Source of the DNA: Gigaspora rosea
Taxonomy: Eukaryota; Glomeromycota; Glomeromycetes; Diversisporales; Gigasporaceae
NCBI GenBank assembly: GCA_003550325.1
Contig: QKWP01000576.1
Span: 190,652 to 254,651 of the forward strand
DNA: 64,000 nt
Reading direction: 5' to 3'
The position numbers and the translations under genes are program-made. Below the pieces are notes generated by a model. It had not been told where the DNA came from. It saw nothing but the letters and a program-made list of their open reading frames with translations, and ran no database searches. This document shows positions 1 through 11,700 of the stretch, piece after piece. The stretch's first letter is position 1; each line of letters starts with the position of its first letter.

Positions 1-53
1 GGTGTTTTTATTAAAATTACATATGCTACGATAAATTCTAAGTTGATCAATTA

Positions 54-246
54 TAGAGTTCCAATCTATTAAGCATTGATTCAGATAACTATCAAATACC
101 CGGATCTGAGATATTTTCCATTTACTTTCTATTTATTATCGATATCTGGATACCTGTTGGATTATCCGGATATTTGAGCGATCTGAATTATCCAGATAAT
201 TAGATATGGATAAACATATAATGGATTTATCCGGGTTGGAACTCTA
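54..246. mobile_element. hAT-type MITE (TAGAGTTCC ends)
   Basis: The ends are inverted copies of TAGAGTTCCAA. They are flanked by an 8-bp direct repeat, ATCAATTA at 46-53 and ATCAATTC at 247-254 (7 of 8 match). An 8-bp target duplication with TA-starting terminal repeats is the hAT hallmark. The interior holds several ATCCGGATA-like words and no coding sequence, so it is a non-autonomous element that would depend on a transposase elsewhere. Confidence 0.7.
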
Positions 247-254
247 ATCAATTC

Positions 255-540
255 CTGAAGCTAGCTTATTAAAGTTATAAATGTGCAAAAAGTATGCAAA
301 TTTAGAGATAAATAATTGAATTTTAAATAAAATTTATCTTGGATTATATTAAGTATTATAAAAGTTATATATGAAAATTATATATATATTGTAATTATAT
401 ATTGTATATTATATAGTTATTATATTAGCCATTAGTTAGCCACTTAGCCGATATTTTTATCAGCTGGCTAAGCCAGCCGATAAAAACCAATCGGCTTGTA
501 ACACTAGTACGCGGTTTGTATGTGATTAGTTGTATGTTAA
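255..540. other. gene-free AT-rich stretch with one hairpin
   Basis: I see no gene here. At 446-496 there is a hairpin whose arms begin AGCCGAT and end ATCGGCT, with a short loop around 469-473. It could be a tiny foldback element, but I see no target duplication. Confidence 0.5.
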
Positions 541-1342
541 GTGATAATAATTTTTAGATTAAAAATTTAATAATTCTTACAAATTATAAATACAGAAATA
601 GATATGTAGTCCTAACCGTTTGATAGGTTCGGAAAAGCTTGCTCCTTTGTTTTTTTTTTTTTAAGAAACAAACATATATTAGGGTTCTTCCACGTTTAGA
701 TGAAAAGAAACGGCTCTATAGATACATATAAGTTATTAATTTCAATATATAGAATAATTCTTACAAATTACAAATACAGAAATAGATATGTAGCCCAACC
801 GCTTGATAAGTTCGGAAAAGCTTGCTCCTTTGTTTTTTTTTAAGAAATAAAAGTTTCACGTTTAGACGAAAAGTAATTTCAATATATAGCATCATCAAAT
901 TGGTGTAACAATTTTAGCTATATGACATAATTAAAATCAAAACAGTCGACTTATTGATAATTAAAATTTACTATAATTTCACCATAAGTGTGCGCCATAA
1001 GTTTAGTATGAATTGTCATCAATTACCGTAATTTACCGTGTAAGATACCCGGGTACTTCTTAAACTAAACCCGAAAAACAGGTTTATACAGGTTATTTTC
1101 CACAAAACAGCCAATAAAATTGCGATAAACTTGAAATGGACCCGGTATAAATCAAGGGGGTACCGATCAAGGGGGTATTTTCCACGGTAATTTACGGTAG
1201 ATGACTTCACATAAATTATGCATTTTTGTCAGTAATTTAAATGACTTTTAATATGATTTAAGTGCAACAATATGAGATAACTTGTTTTTATATCATTTCA
1301 ATCAAAATCTGCCTATATGTTTATGTTGAAAGCATGACACGT

Positions 1343-1981
1343 TGGGGTGTTCGGTCAACTATGTAAATCAAAACTATATGTGGTACCATATAAAAATTAA
1401 TCATTAAGGATTTTTTTTGAATTTAATGATCAGGATAGTGATCGATAGTGACTGGGATTATTTATCACTTTTTATATATAATTTAATAGTAAAGAGTGAC
1501 TTGAGTGTTTTTAGATGTCTAGAGCGAATAGCTTAATTTTTCTTAATTATTTTAACATAAATCGATTCTTAAACACCTTTATAACAAAGTTACGTTGAAA
1601 CTTTTTTAACATTAATATTTAAATTTCATGCTGACTCTTTACACAAATTCTGTTTCATGTTGTAACTATTCTAAGAGAAGTATTTTTATTGTGGGCAAAA
1701 AATTTAATGCTAGAATACAATATTGTTAACGTAACTTTGTTATAAAGGTGTTTAAGAATCGATTTATGCTAAAATAATTGAAAAAAGTAAACTATTCGCT
1801 CTAGACATCTAAAAGCATACAAGTCATTCCTTACTATTAAATTATATATAAAAAATGATAAATACCCCAGCCACTATCTTGATCATTATCCTGACCATTA
1901 AATTCAAAAAAAATCTCCAATTATTAATTTTCATATAATACCACATATAGTTTTGTCAAACATTGTTGACCGAATACTCCA
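1343..1981. mobile_element. Mutator-type foldback MITE with 9-bp target duplication
   Basis: Two long inverted arms (about 250 bp each; 1343-1590 and 1725-1981) surround a short centre. The ends read TGGGGTGTTCGGTCAAC and, on the other strand, TGGAGTATTCGGTCAAC. A perfect 9-bp direct repeat, ATGACACGT, flanks the element at 1334-1342 and 1982-1990. Long inverted arms plus a 9-bp duplication fit Mutator-like elements. Copy B of the segmental duplication has the uninterrupted site near 33226-33243. A fragment resembling one arm occurs near 10640-10720. Confidence 0.8.
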
Positions 1982-2882
1982 ATGACACGTGCAGCATAAT
2001 TTTTTCTTTATCAATTCAATTATATGTATAATGCCGTTCGTGTTATATTAGAACAGTTGTACTTTTTTAATCAACATTCAAATTTATTAAAAATAGTAAA
2101 CTCGTTGTTACGAAATTATTCACACAATTTTTAGTATATAGAATTCACAGAATATTCTTTATCATGCATACAATGCATAAATAATTTATTTTATTTGTTT
2201 AATGGCCGAATATGCCAAAATGCACTTAGAATATTGTTATGCTTATGAAAATAAAAATGCACGCAGTAAATATTTATTCGTAAAAACATTGTTCAATTTC
2301 CGGAATCCAAACAATATACCCAAAAAAGGCTTAACCTAGCTCATTTGTTCTATTGATTAATCGATTTTTATAACAATTTATATATCTACAATTAATCAAA
2401 TGCAACTCTATTGATGTTGGCTAGAAAGAATTTTCGATGAAATGAGCACCGTACTTGGCCGAGTAATGAATAGGCATCTTTATGGTGATTGATGGCGATT
2501 TACCTAGCCGAGCTCGGATATGTAACCTTTCACTAACAATTTGAGTAATTTTTTTACTTTTCTTCTTTTTTTTGATGATTTATCGTATATAAGAACCTAA
2601 TTTGTTGATATGGATATTTCCATTTCAATTCACTTATTGATATTTATATTCATAACTTGACTTCCGAAGGTAGTCAACTTGAATTCTCTAATAGAGTCAA
2701 AACTATTTAAAAGATTTGAATTTTCTCATTTGATATAAATCTGTATATTCAAGATAACAAAACTAAGGTAGAGATAATGCTGTAGAATTGAAATATTACA
2801 AGGCATGTCAGAAAAGTGTGCGACAACTGTGATGTATATTGACTAAGCTACGAATTAGATTTCATGATCGCTACTAGATCTT

Positions 2883-3006
2883 CTGGTGAAACTAAATCAC
2901 ACTGGTGAAACTGGTGACAATCTAAAATCTGATTGGCTATTGCATTCAATAGCCAATCAGATTTTAGATAGTCACCAGTTTCACCAAGTTTCACCAGTTT
3001 TACCAG
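2883..3006. mobile_element. Small foldback element with GATTGGCT core
   Basis: The ends are inverted repeats starting CTGGTGAAACT / CTGGTAAAACT. The inner arms (about 2906-2940 and 2946-2980) are almost perfect and meet around GATTGGCTATT and AATAGCCAATC. It lies just upstream of the small gene at 3389 and is missing at the matching place in copy B. No clear target duplication was seen. Confidence 0.6.
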
Positions 3007-3388
3007 CCGTAACACAATAAGGACAAACGTTCGTATTGTCAAAAATCGTTTATTTATCGAAAATCCATATAATAAACTAACTTTAGTGTCCAACATAAAA
3101 GTTTTCGTTGGCAAGTTAACTACATAAACTGCTCCTTTCTAAACCTTAACCTTATATTAATAATAACGAACTTTAAAATTTTTTTGCGCCACAAAGCTTG
3201 CACACATTTATGACATGCGTAATCAAGATCATAGTAATTAGACCTCTAAAAATGAATGTCAGAGTATTATTAAATGTCTATATAAATCTGCTTTAATTTC
3301 TATTGCTATTAGAATAAAAAATCATCATTATAACAAATTATCAATACAAAAAAAAGATTATACTAATACAATAATTTTATTAGAAATA

Positions 3389-3670
3389 ATGAATCAATCC
3401 ACAAACCGAAATATTGGCGTTCAACTACAAATTAACAACGGTCCACAAACCGCTAATGGCCAATTCCAAGGTGCCTTAAATATTAATGTGCAGCTGCTAA
3501 GACTTCAAAACACTGCAAATCGATTCAACAGGAATTTTATTGCCAATCAAACATATTCCGACCTAGTTAACGGTACAAATCCATTCGCTAGCATGCAAGG
3601 TATAGAAAATTTACCACAGGAAAATACTCAATTTTCAACAGTGATATTTTCTGGAACTTCATTCCCATAA
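3389..3670 (+). CDS. Small N/Q-rich protein of unknown function, family copy A
   Basis: A 93-residue protein starting MNQSTNR and ending FSGTSFP. I do not recognise a domain. It is rich in Asn and Gln in the first half; the second half is QNTANRFNRN, then YSDLVNGTNPF, then MQGIENL, then QFST. There is no signal peptide or membrane span. The call rests on two relatives, at 34574-35271 and 16908-17150, that share the start, the C-terminus and indels that are all multiples of three. The start is fixed by conservation (MNQSTNR in copy B, MNGSTNR in C) and is preceded by the conserved ATAATTTTATTAGA leader. AATAAA at 3811-3816 is shared with copy B at 35737-35742. The upstream 3021-3110 block is shared with dispersed repeats, so the gene may be repeat-borne. 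Function unknown. Confidence 0.5.
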   Translation: MNQSTNRNIGVQLQINNGPQTANGQFQGALNINVQLLRLQNTANRFNRNFIANQTYSDLVNGTNPFASMQGIENLPQENTQFSTVIFSGTSFP

Positions 3671-4265
3671 ATGCAAATATGCAAGTTTTCTCATTTTAAG
3701 CATAAAGTTATCGTTAAGGATATGTAGTTAAAGTATCTAAACTGTAATGCATTTGCAGTATTTTTACAGTGTCATTATTCAATATGAAATTTCTACCTGG
3801 TAATATAGACAATAAAAAAATTGTATGATTATAACCTGAGCATTTTATTCACAAATTCTTGAAAAACGTATTGTAATTCATAGAATTTATAAAATCAATA
3901 TCTTGGTAGTCTTTCTACAATTTGCTAAGCTTACACACAATTGATATAATAAATTACAAATATAAATTACCTGGATTATAAAAGTTAATTAAGAATACCT
4001 TTTATATAATTTATTGATTGGAATTGGCAATTAGAAACATTAATAATAAATATAACAAATAATAATTTCCAACGATTTTCATGTAAAATTCATCACGTTT
4101 TCATTTGAAATGAAGTAACATTTATTATTTAATTTCCAGATGGTTAAATCTGTTTAAATTATGCTAAGTATAATTGGAGAATTTTTGGTTTATTTGTATG
4201 TCCAAATAGTTGATAATGTCGTTCGTTAACGTTTTTCGTAAATCAAATTAATAAATAATATTAGT

Positions 4266-4404
4266 ATTATTTATTTCCTGGGGGAGTAGAAATTAACAGA
4301 GTTTACCGACGATCATAGCACAAAGATGGCCCTTCGGGCCATCCACGTACTATGAACATCGGTAAACTTTGTTATAATTTCCCCACAGGAAATAAATAAA
4401 TAAT
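4266..4404. repeat. Long imperfect hairpin with GC-rich tip
   Basis: The arms start ATTATTTATTTCCTG and end CAGGAAATAAATAAATAAT; inside them lie GTTTACCGA and TCGGTAAAC. The tip at 4325-4343 is an 8-bp perfect stem, GATGGCCC / GGGCCATC, with a 3-base loop, unusual in such AT-rich DNA. It resembles in plan the hairpins of the 33474-34044 insertion. Confidence 0.65.
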
Positions 4405-4454
4405 CCCCAGGAGCGTGTCACTAGATGTTAATCGGACTCCATACCTTTATTTTT

Positions 4455-4760
4455 ACACGTGTTCCATATTATCATAATTCATATATTGATTACAAAAATA
4501 TGATAATGTAATTATTCAAACAATTAAATGTCGCAATAATTATTGTTTCCCACAATTTGATCCCGTTTTGAATGCAATCAAAGTTAAAGTATACAGTGCA
4601 AACCCATAATTAAATTATAGATATATATATATAATTGGTGTGCTTAACTCTGTTGTCACTGTTAATACATCAATATGATGATTTGTATGTAAAAATAAGT
4701 TTTCCCACACACTGGTCACGTTTTCTAATCAAAATATTTAAACTGAAATTAAATGGTTAA
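4455..4760 (+). repeat. Direct repeat, first copy
   Basis: This block matches 5641-5890 in order: ATTACAAAAATAT, ACAATTTGAT, a TCACGTTTT...AATCAAA word, AAAGTATACA, AATTGGTG, and CACACNNGGTCAC. A related block is at 12300-12450. Together the two copies flank the foldback at 5045-5503. No coding sequence. Confidence 0.6.
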
Positions 4761-5044
4761 ACTTATCATAGTTCATAGATCAAATTACAAAACAATCAAT
4801 CATACGATCAAATGTCACAATATAACAGTTACAATTTTAAATTAAGAATCGTCATAGTCTAACCAAAATTTATTCCTAAAATTTTATCATGTTTTTTGAT
4901 ACAGTCAATCAAAAACGTCAAGGCGAAGTGAAAGTAAATCACGTTGTCGAAAGTGAAACAGCCACATTACAGCCACATCCGCAACCTCGAAGTTCCCACG
5001 CATATGGAGAATCAAACGGTAAACGGCTTCGCCAAACTGCAACA

Positions 5045-5503
5045 GGGGTCTAGACACTTTTGCAGTAACGTGACGTGGCGCATGAGAATTAACCAATCGG
5101 AGACGTAAATTTTGATCGTCCCGGATCAGTCCGACTCAAAACAACCACGTGTACAAGAAGAAAAAACGAGAAAAGAGCGAAAATACTCGAAAACTAGTGC
5201 TTAAATCGGCCTTAAGACCCACATAAAAATGTCCAGAACGCGATTTTACATATAGATAGTGACCCTCTAAGGCCATATCCACGAACCCTAACTTAGGGTT
5301 TTAGAGGGTCACACATTTTTATGTGGTTTTTAAGGCCGATTTAAGCACTAGTTTTCGAGTATTTTCGCTCTTTTCTCTTTTTTTCTTCTTGTACACGTGT
5401 TTTGTTTTGATGTCGAACTGATCCGGGATGATCAAAATTTACATTCTCCGATTGGTTAATTCTCATGCGCCACGTCACGTTACTGCAAAAGTGTCTAGAC
5501 CCC
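5045..5503. mobile_element. Large foldback element with nested inner palindrome
   Basis: The outer arms (5045-5230 and about 5318-5503) start GGGGTCTAGACAC and end GTGTCTAGACCCC and match along almost their whole length, including a CCAATCGG/CCGATTGG pair. An inner palindrome, GTGACCCTCTAA / TTAGAGGGTCAC (about 5259-5312), encloses a telomere-like CCCTAA...TTAGGG tip. Open frames over the arms on both strands are by-products of the symmetry. Part of the arm (CCCGGATC, then ACACGTG, then AAGAAGAAAAA) recurs near 13468-13510. Confidence 0.75.
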
Positions 5504-5640
5504 TGGTGGGGTTGAATCAAACGGAGTGGGAACCCAAATGCATGTGTGAACAACATATATTGATGCATATGCATTGGTATAATCCAATTAACGGGCATTG
5601 CAAAAAATCAAGTACGTACGTAAGTATAAGAACCAAGTGG

Positions 5641-5890
5641 TTCATATTATTATAATTCATTAATCGATTACAAAAATATAAAATGTAATCACATCCACAA
5701 TTTGATCACGTTTTTGGATGCAGCCGATTAAAAACGTTAAAGTATACAACTCAAAATTACATTATATAGATAAAATTGGTGAGCTTAGCTCTGTAGATAT
5801 TAATATGACTAACTATATTAAAAATAAGTTTTCCAACACACCCGGTCACATTTTCTGAAGATGACCAATTAAAAATGTCTAAATAGACAA
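5641..5890 (+). repeat. Direct repeat, second copy
   Basis: Partner of 4455-4760. It contains the recurrent word pair TCACGTTTT and AAAAACGTTAAAG (5702-5745) and a second one at 5842-5885. The same word pair recurs at 4884-4925, 12393-12440, 20745-20790 and, reversed, 26455-26500. Confidence 0.6.
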
Positions 5891-8046
5891 ACTTGTTTTT
5901 GGCAGTATAGATTACATAACAATGACACAAATTACACATGGCCAATCAAATTACGAATAAAAGACAATCAGCGTGCAGTATTGAAAACCGATTTCTTTAC
6001 TAAATAAAACAAGTTATGCGCCTGCCCATGCGCTGGGAGCTTTTTTTCAGGTCAAAGTCAAAAGATAAGTCAAAAACAGTAATAGCAGCGATTAAGTTTT
6101 AGTAATCAGTGATATTGTTTTTAGATGATGAATTTTATAAATTACAATTAATAGTGGTGATTAATCAGTGCAGTTTTATCAAAGTTCTGACTTTACAGTT
6201 TAATTATTTCAATATTTTTACTATAATTTATTGTAGATAATTAAATAAAGATGAACCAATTTAAAATAGTTTGTTACATAATATTCTTGTAAAATAGGGC
6301 TTAAATAGGTATAGAATTAGATCAAATTTACATTATATCAACCAATCATATTAAAAAATTATTTACACTAATATTTATTCTATTTATTGTTACAAAATTT
6401 ATAAGCTATTATTCTTTATAATATATAATAATGTAGCTAAGTTGGTTGTATTGAGAATTATAATAGTTTTTATAATGATTTGCTGCTAAAATTTTTCTAT
6501 AACACTTACTAATTATTTGATAATATATAGTTTATAGTAAGTTTGGACTGGTTTGTATTAAGTTATCAGATTTTCATTGTGATGTACTATAAAAATTCAT
6601 ATGTAGTTAAAGTTTAGTTATTTGTATTTGGGGATATTGTGATTTCATCTATTATAGAACTTATTAGCTATAGTTGTGATTACAATTATTTAAAAGTTCT
6701 ATATTTAAATTTACATAGCAAATCACAATATAAATCTGATAATTCAAATATAGCAGTATATTACCATAAGTTAGATTTATTATAAAAAATAAATTTACCA
6801 AAATTCCAAATTAACTTGCCTATATTACTGTTAACACATAATTTGTAGTCAAATTTGAGTTTGTTTATACTGGAATCATTATAATTTCTATTGTTGTTTA
6901 TTATAAAAAATTTCTGTTAAAGAAATTTTTAGTTATAGTAGAATTAAGTTGGGTTAGTTTATTTCTAAAGCAGAGCAAAGAATCTTAGGGTTAGGCAATA
7001 GAGAGAAAAAAATGGGTTTATGTTGGTTATAGGGTCAAAATAAAATAAAAAATACTCAAATGTTCAAATCAGTATTGTATTAGAATTTAATGCATTTAAT
7101 ATTAGATTTAGAGCATATAATATATTTTATATTTAATTTTTAAAGTATAATATTTCTTTAGTATACAGTTCTATATAATAAAACTGATTGCACTATGCTA
7201 TATAAATTTCTATTGCTATTGTTAATAATAATATTAATGTTATATTTTATTTTTTAATTTACTTAGTTATTAAATAATTTTTGACTGAAAAATGACTTAA
7301 ATCAATTATTAATAATAATTACATTTTTATTAATATTGATAATAAATATGTTAAATTTATATAGTTTTTTGGTGCCACATGTTATTTTAATTAATCTTTT
7401 TTTATTTATAATAATTGAATTAATTTTTATTGCTGTATATTACTTCTTTTTATTACCAAAATTAAATGTTAATACAACCAAACTTTCCAAAAAAGTAATT
7501 TAGCATAGCACCAAATGCTAACAATTGCTTTAAAAGTGCTAAAATAAAATAAGTTATTTCAATATTTATTTAGTATGCATATATAGTTGCTAATTAGTGC
7601 ATATTATTATTTATGCATTTTCTTTATACAAAAAGATTGAGAATTCTTGATATTTTATTTTATTGAGATTTGATGTGCTGCTAATTTATGCATTATCTCT
7701 ATATAAAGCTTATGTGAGTTTTAAAATTCCTGCACTATATGTTGTAAAGTGCTCCAGCTTATGTTTTTTTATTTGTTTACTCTAGTATTTTTTTTATTAT
7801 TTATATTGATACAATAATAGCCTTTTTATTTTTAGTCACAGATAGATAAAATTGGTATAACCCCAAAAAGAGTAGAAAGGCCTGCAGCAATTTGTATGAT
7901 TTCTGGTTTTTGTACCTTGTGACTATGTGAACAAAGTACGCATATTAGTTTTTGCATCTTGCAATTTTTGTTATTGTTTGTTTATTCTCTTTTTTGCAAA
8001 CAATGTACACAATCCAGTTTTGTACCTTTAAATTCCAGTTTTTGTA
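5891..8046. other. Gene-free, strongly CpG-depleted AT-rich stretch
   Basis: No convincing gene. From about 6150 to 9820 CG dinucleotides are nearly absent, whereas the flanks contain them regularly. A 95-bp piece at 7455-7550 is related to 12197-12290, where the same positions still hold CG or GC-richer bases. This looks like old repeat DNA that lost methylated CpG sites. Confidence 0.55.
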
Positions 8047-8704
8047 CTATCCCTTGCTTTGTTATGCAGGCATATTTGTCTGCGAAAATTTTAAAATTTT
8101 AAATTTTTTAAATAAAACCTTAAATATTATTTTTAGCTATACTTTCTAAGTAAAAATTATAATATTAGTTCTGTTTTATCAACTTTATTATAAAATTTTT
8201 TTAAAATTATTAAAAAACTTTGGTATAATAAAAGTTTAAAGTTTTTGTTTTGGAACTTTTACTATAGAATTTTTTCTTTAGGTTTTCTCAAATTATATGT
8301 TCCCGTCTATAAAAAAAATTTTCACTTCTAATACAAGTCTTAATTTTTACAAGTAAATCATATAAAGTCAAATAATGAAAGTTGTCATCCTTTATATAAA
8401 CTACAATATTGTATTAGTAACTATATTTTTAAAACCAATATTTAAAGAATTCGCCAAGATATTGTAAAATATTTTTTTGGTTAAAAATTTCTTTAAAATT
8501 TAATATTTTCAGCTTATAAGCAACATAAACTTTTTGTCTTATAATATAAATTTAAATAATTCAAAAATATAATCCTTATTATTAAATATTATAATACCAA
8601 ATTTTATTTAAATATTTTAAATGATTAAAAAAATAGATCAGAGGTATATTTATAGTAATTTTACAGGCAAATTTGCCTGCGAAGTAGTACAAACTAAGGG
8701 ATAG
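8047..8704. mobile_element. Tc1/mariner-type MITE (CTATCCCTT ends)
   Basis: Inverted ends CTATCCCTTGCTTTGT and, from the other side, CTATCCCTTAGTTTGT, each flanked by TA (8045-8046 and 8705-8706). Subterminal CAGGCA / TGCCTG words pair next to the ends. A TA target duplication fits the Tc1/mariner superfamily. The AT-rich interior has no coding sequence. Confidence 0.65.
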
Positions 8705-8706
8705 TA

Positions 8707-11700
8707 TATCCAGTTCTTGACTCCAGACACAAGGTGCCACTTCCAATTTTTGAACATAATAAAAGACTAGTAATTCAATAGCATTAGCCTTAATTGAATG
8801 TATTAAGTAAGAAAAAGTATATAAGACTCACCTTTTTGCTTCCAACTTATAAAGAGTTCAAAATAGAAATAACTTAAATAGAGTTCAATTTTTATTGAGT
8901 ATAATCTTTGAAATTAGAATTATAAATTAATAATCCAGATAATTTAAATTTGCATAAGCCTAATCCTGTGATTATGTGATATTATTAAAAGCTTTAATAA
9001 TTGATTTGAATACTGATATATAAAGCTAAAAAACAAAGACATTAGTATTAAACTAAATAATAAAGATAAGAAGAATAAGAAAACAACTTATTTAGTCTCA
9101 ATTTTGCTATAGCAAAGACCTAGGAACCTTTAGATCCAGGCCAAATCTTCTACACCTCTTCTGTTTGCCAGTTTAATGTTCAGTAGTCTTGCATGATTAA
9201 AGGACATTGGATTAGTTAGATAGTGGTATTGTAGTGGTTTTTAGCCAGAGACCTGATTGCCACTACTTTAACAATATATATACATATGTACTTAGTTAGC
9301 AGTTTAACAATTCAACTATAATGATAGTTAGCTAAAAATAGACATATTCATAGGTATGTTGGTAATTATATAATCTAAAATAATGAGAGACTAACTGGAA
9401 AGTAGACTTTGAAACTAATCCAATTCAACCACAAAACCTAACAAATAGACTACCTATTGAAAAAAATTTAGTTTGGCATTCTAAAGTATGTGGTATGCAA
9501 AAAATGGGTAGATTTTTTGAGCCAAACTTAAAATTAATTTTAATTTTGACCAGAATTATAGCGAATTTGGCCAAATCTACTCACTTTATACCCTACTACC
9601 TACCTTAGGATTGTTTAGGGTCCTTCTAGTAGCAGAGTAAAGGTTGGTCATTTCCAAAAGAGGACTGTTTATACCTTGAGAATGGGTGATTAGTAAATTA
9701 GGCAATAGTCTAAGGCTTGATACTGGTTGTCTTTTGGTGAAAATTTCTTTTATTTATAAAAAAATTAAAAAAATTAAAAAAGAAAAATAGATGCATGAAA
9801 AATGGATCTAACTAATTTAACTGATGTACGTACTTATACAAACTATATCGATTATTTTTATCAGATGACTAATGCGATCAGTCTAGCTAACTGATCAGAC
9901 ATATTTTACTGAGAAATACCAGAAAGATAATGAATTTCTGAAATAACGAGAAAGCTATAAATTTGCATATGAGATAAATTTTGAAATGATACTACAGTAA
10001 TCAATATGATCTAAGATCTGAAATATTGTAGGTTTACTAATTTCTCCTCCAAGTTACTATTGGTTAAATACAAATATCATTTTTATTAGTAAATTATTGA
10101 TCGGGTAGCAATAATGTAAGTCATCGAACAATCGTTTTGTAATTATTACTTTTCACTTTTTTAATATTAACATTTGGCAATTCTTTTGAATTTAGCAACT
10201 CTTTACGATAAACCATTTTGAGGGCTCTTTTTTTAGCATCTCTTCAAATTCTTAAATTTTTTTCGAATATTAAAGTATCTGTTATACTTTATTATTTTAT
10301 CAATTAATTAAACACTTTATATTTTCACTTAGAGCAGGTCAAAATGACATAATATGGTCGACCTTTATATAGAACAGATGTTCATTATAGTAAGCCTTTA
10401 GAGTTGATTATATTTGACTATACTCTTAATTTCATTATAGAAAGTTAGTGTTCTTAATGAAGTATTGAAAATAAGAATTTTTATTTAAGCAACCAATACA
10501 CACATAACGACAAATATTTAAACTCTTTTTTTTATTTCTATTTTTTTATTTTTTTTTTTTTTTTTTATTCTATTTATTTATTTTTTTCTATTTTTTTTAG
10601 GGTATGCATGTGATGATCAAATGTTATGGTCAAGTGATCATGATTCATCAGTATACTATGTATATCAAAACTATATGTAGTATCATATAAAAATTTACTA
10701 GATTTTTTTTTTTGAGATGTGTAACAATATTGAATATGAAGTATTTTGTATTCTTTAATTGGAACCAGTGTTTATTCTTTAATATGCAAGTTCAAACCTT
10801 TATTTAGATGAACAACCTTTAAAATTTATTGCTTTGAATCCAAATTTTGTACAGATAAGTATTAAATTCCAAAGAACAAAGTTTTGAAGCAAAACTTATA
10901 TTTTAGTTGAAAGAATTACCAGTTTATTCAATTTTGTTCGATTAATTTAAGTAAAAATTTGCTTGTTTAAAAAGAGGTAGAAAAAAGTTTGTTTCCAATA
11001 AAGGCAAAAAAAAAATCTCGTAACTTTATAAAAACTATGTATAAAAATCACTTAATGGTAAAATTTCAAGTTAAGAAAAGATAAACAACCAATGCATCTA
11101 AAGAAATGAATCACGATTTTATATATAAAAAATATATTACGTAGTTCATCAATTAATAATCACTTAAAACCATCGATTATTTAAAAAATAAGGAATCCAC
11201 ATATATTTTTGATTTAAATAGTATACCACGCACCCCAATAGAACATCTTCATAGAAAATGATCCAATTGATAATTTAATCAATCGTTGATTACATCAATG
11301 TTTGTTTATAAGGGATAATTAATAAATATGCATAAAAATATTTATCTAAACAACTATATCGAGCTGAATTACTCTATACTCAAAACTTGCCTTTATCGTC
11401 GTTGGTAATAGAAGATTTTCGTTACTTTCTTCACATAATGTACTTGTAATGGTAGCGGAAGATTTCTATCGTTGTTGCGGATTTCTGCAGAAAAATGCGT
11501 GATCTTTTATCGCTATAAAATTTTTATACTAGAGTACATAAAAAAAATGATTAATCACTGATTATATCATTCTAACGATACTTTCTATGCATATTGGATA
11601 ATTCAATTATTAATTGTTAAAAATGATTTATTAACAATTTTATGTTAACAATTAATAATTAGTAGTTCCCATCGCTAGATATAGCAAATCAAAAATGGCA

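Larger units (their letters stand above)
541..4210 (+). repeat. Segmental duplication, copy A
   Basis: This stretch is collinear with 32770-36224 (copy B) and in part with 15940-17235 (copy C). Shared landmarks in order are: the TTCTTACAAATTATAAATAC block near 575, a TTCCACGTTTAGATGAAAAG block near 688, GCATAATTTTTTC near 1994, GGCCGAATATGCC near 2203, TAACCTTTCACTAACAATTT near 2523, the small gene at 3389, its 3' flank with a shared AATAAA at 3811-3816, and a tail ending near TATTTGTATGTCCAAATA. The first block is itself repeated in tandem (about 575-720 and 749-870). Copy A alone carries a Mutator-type MITE (1343-1981) and a foldback (2883-3006). Confidence 0.8.

Noticed and set aside
5341-5655. 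Overlapping frames on both strands
   Set aside because: They lie on foldback arms, and near-identical frames appear on both arms by symmetry.
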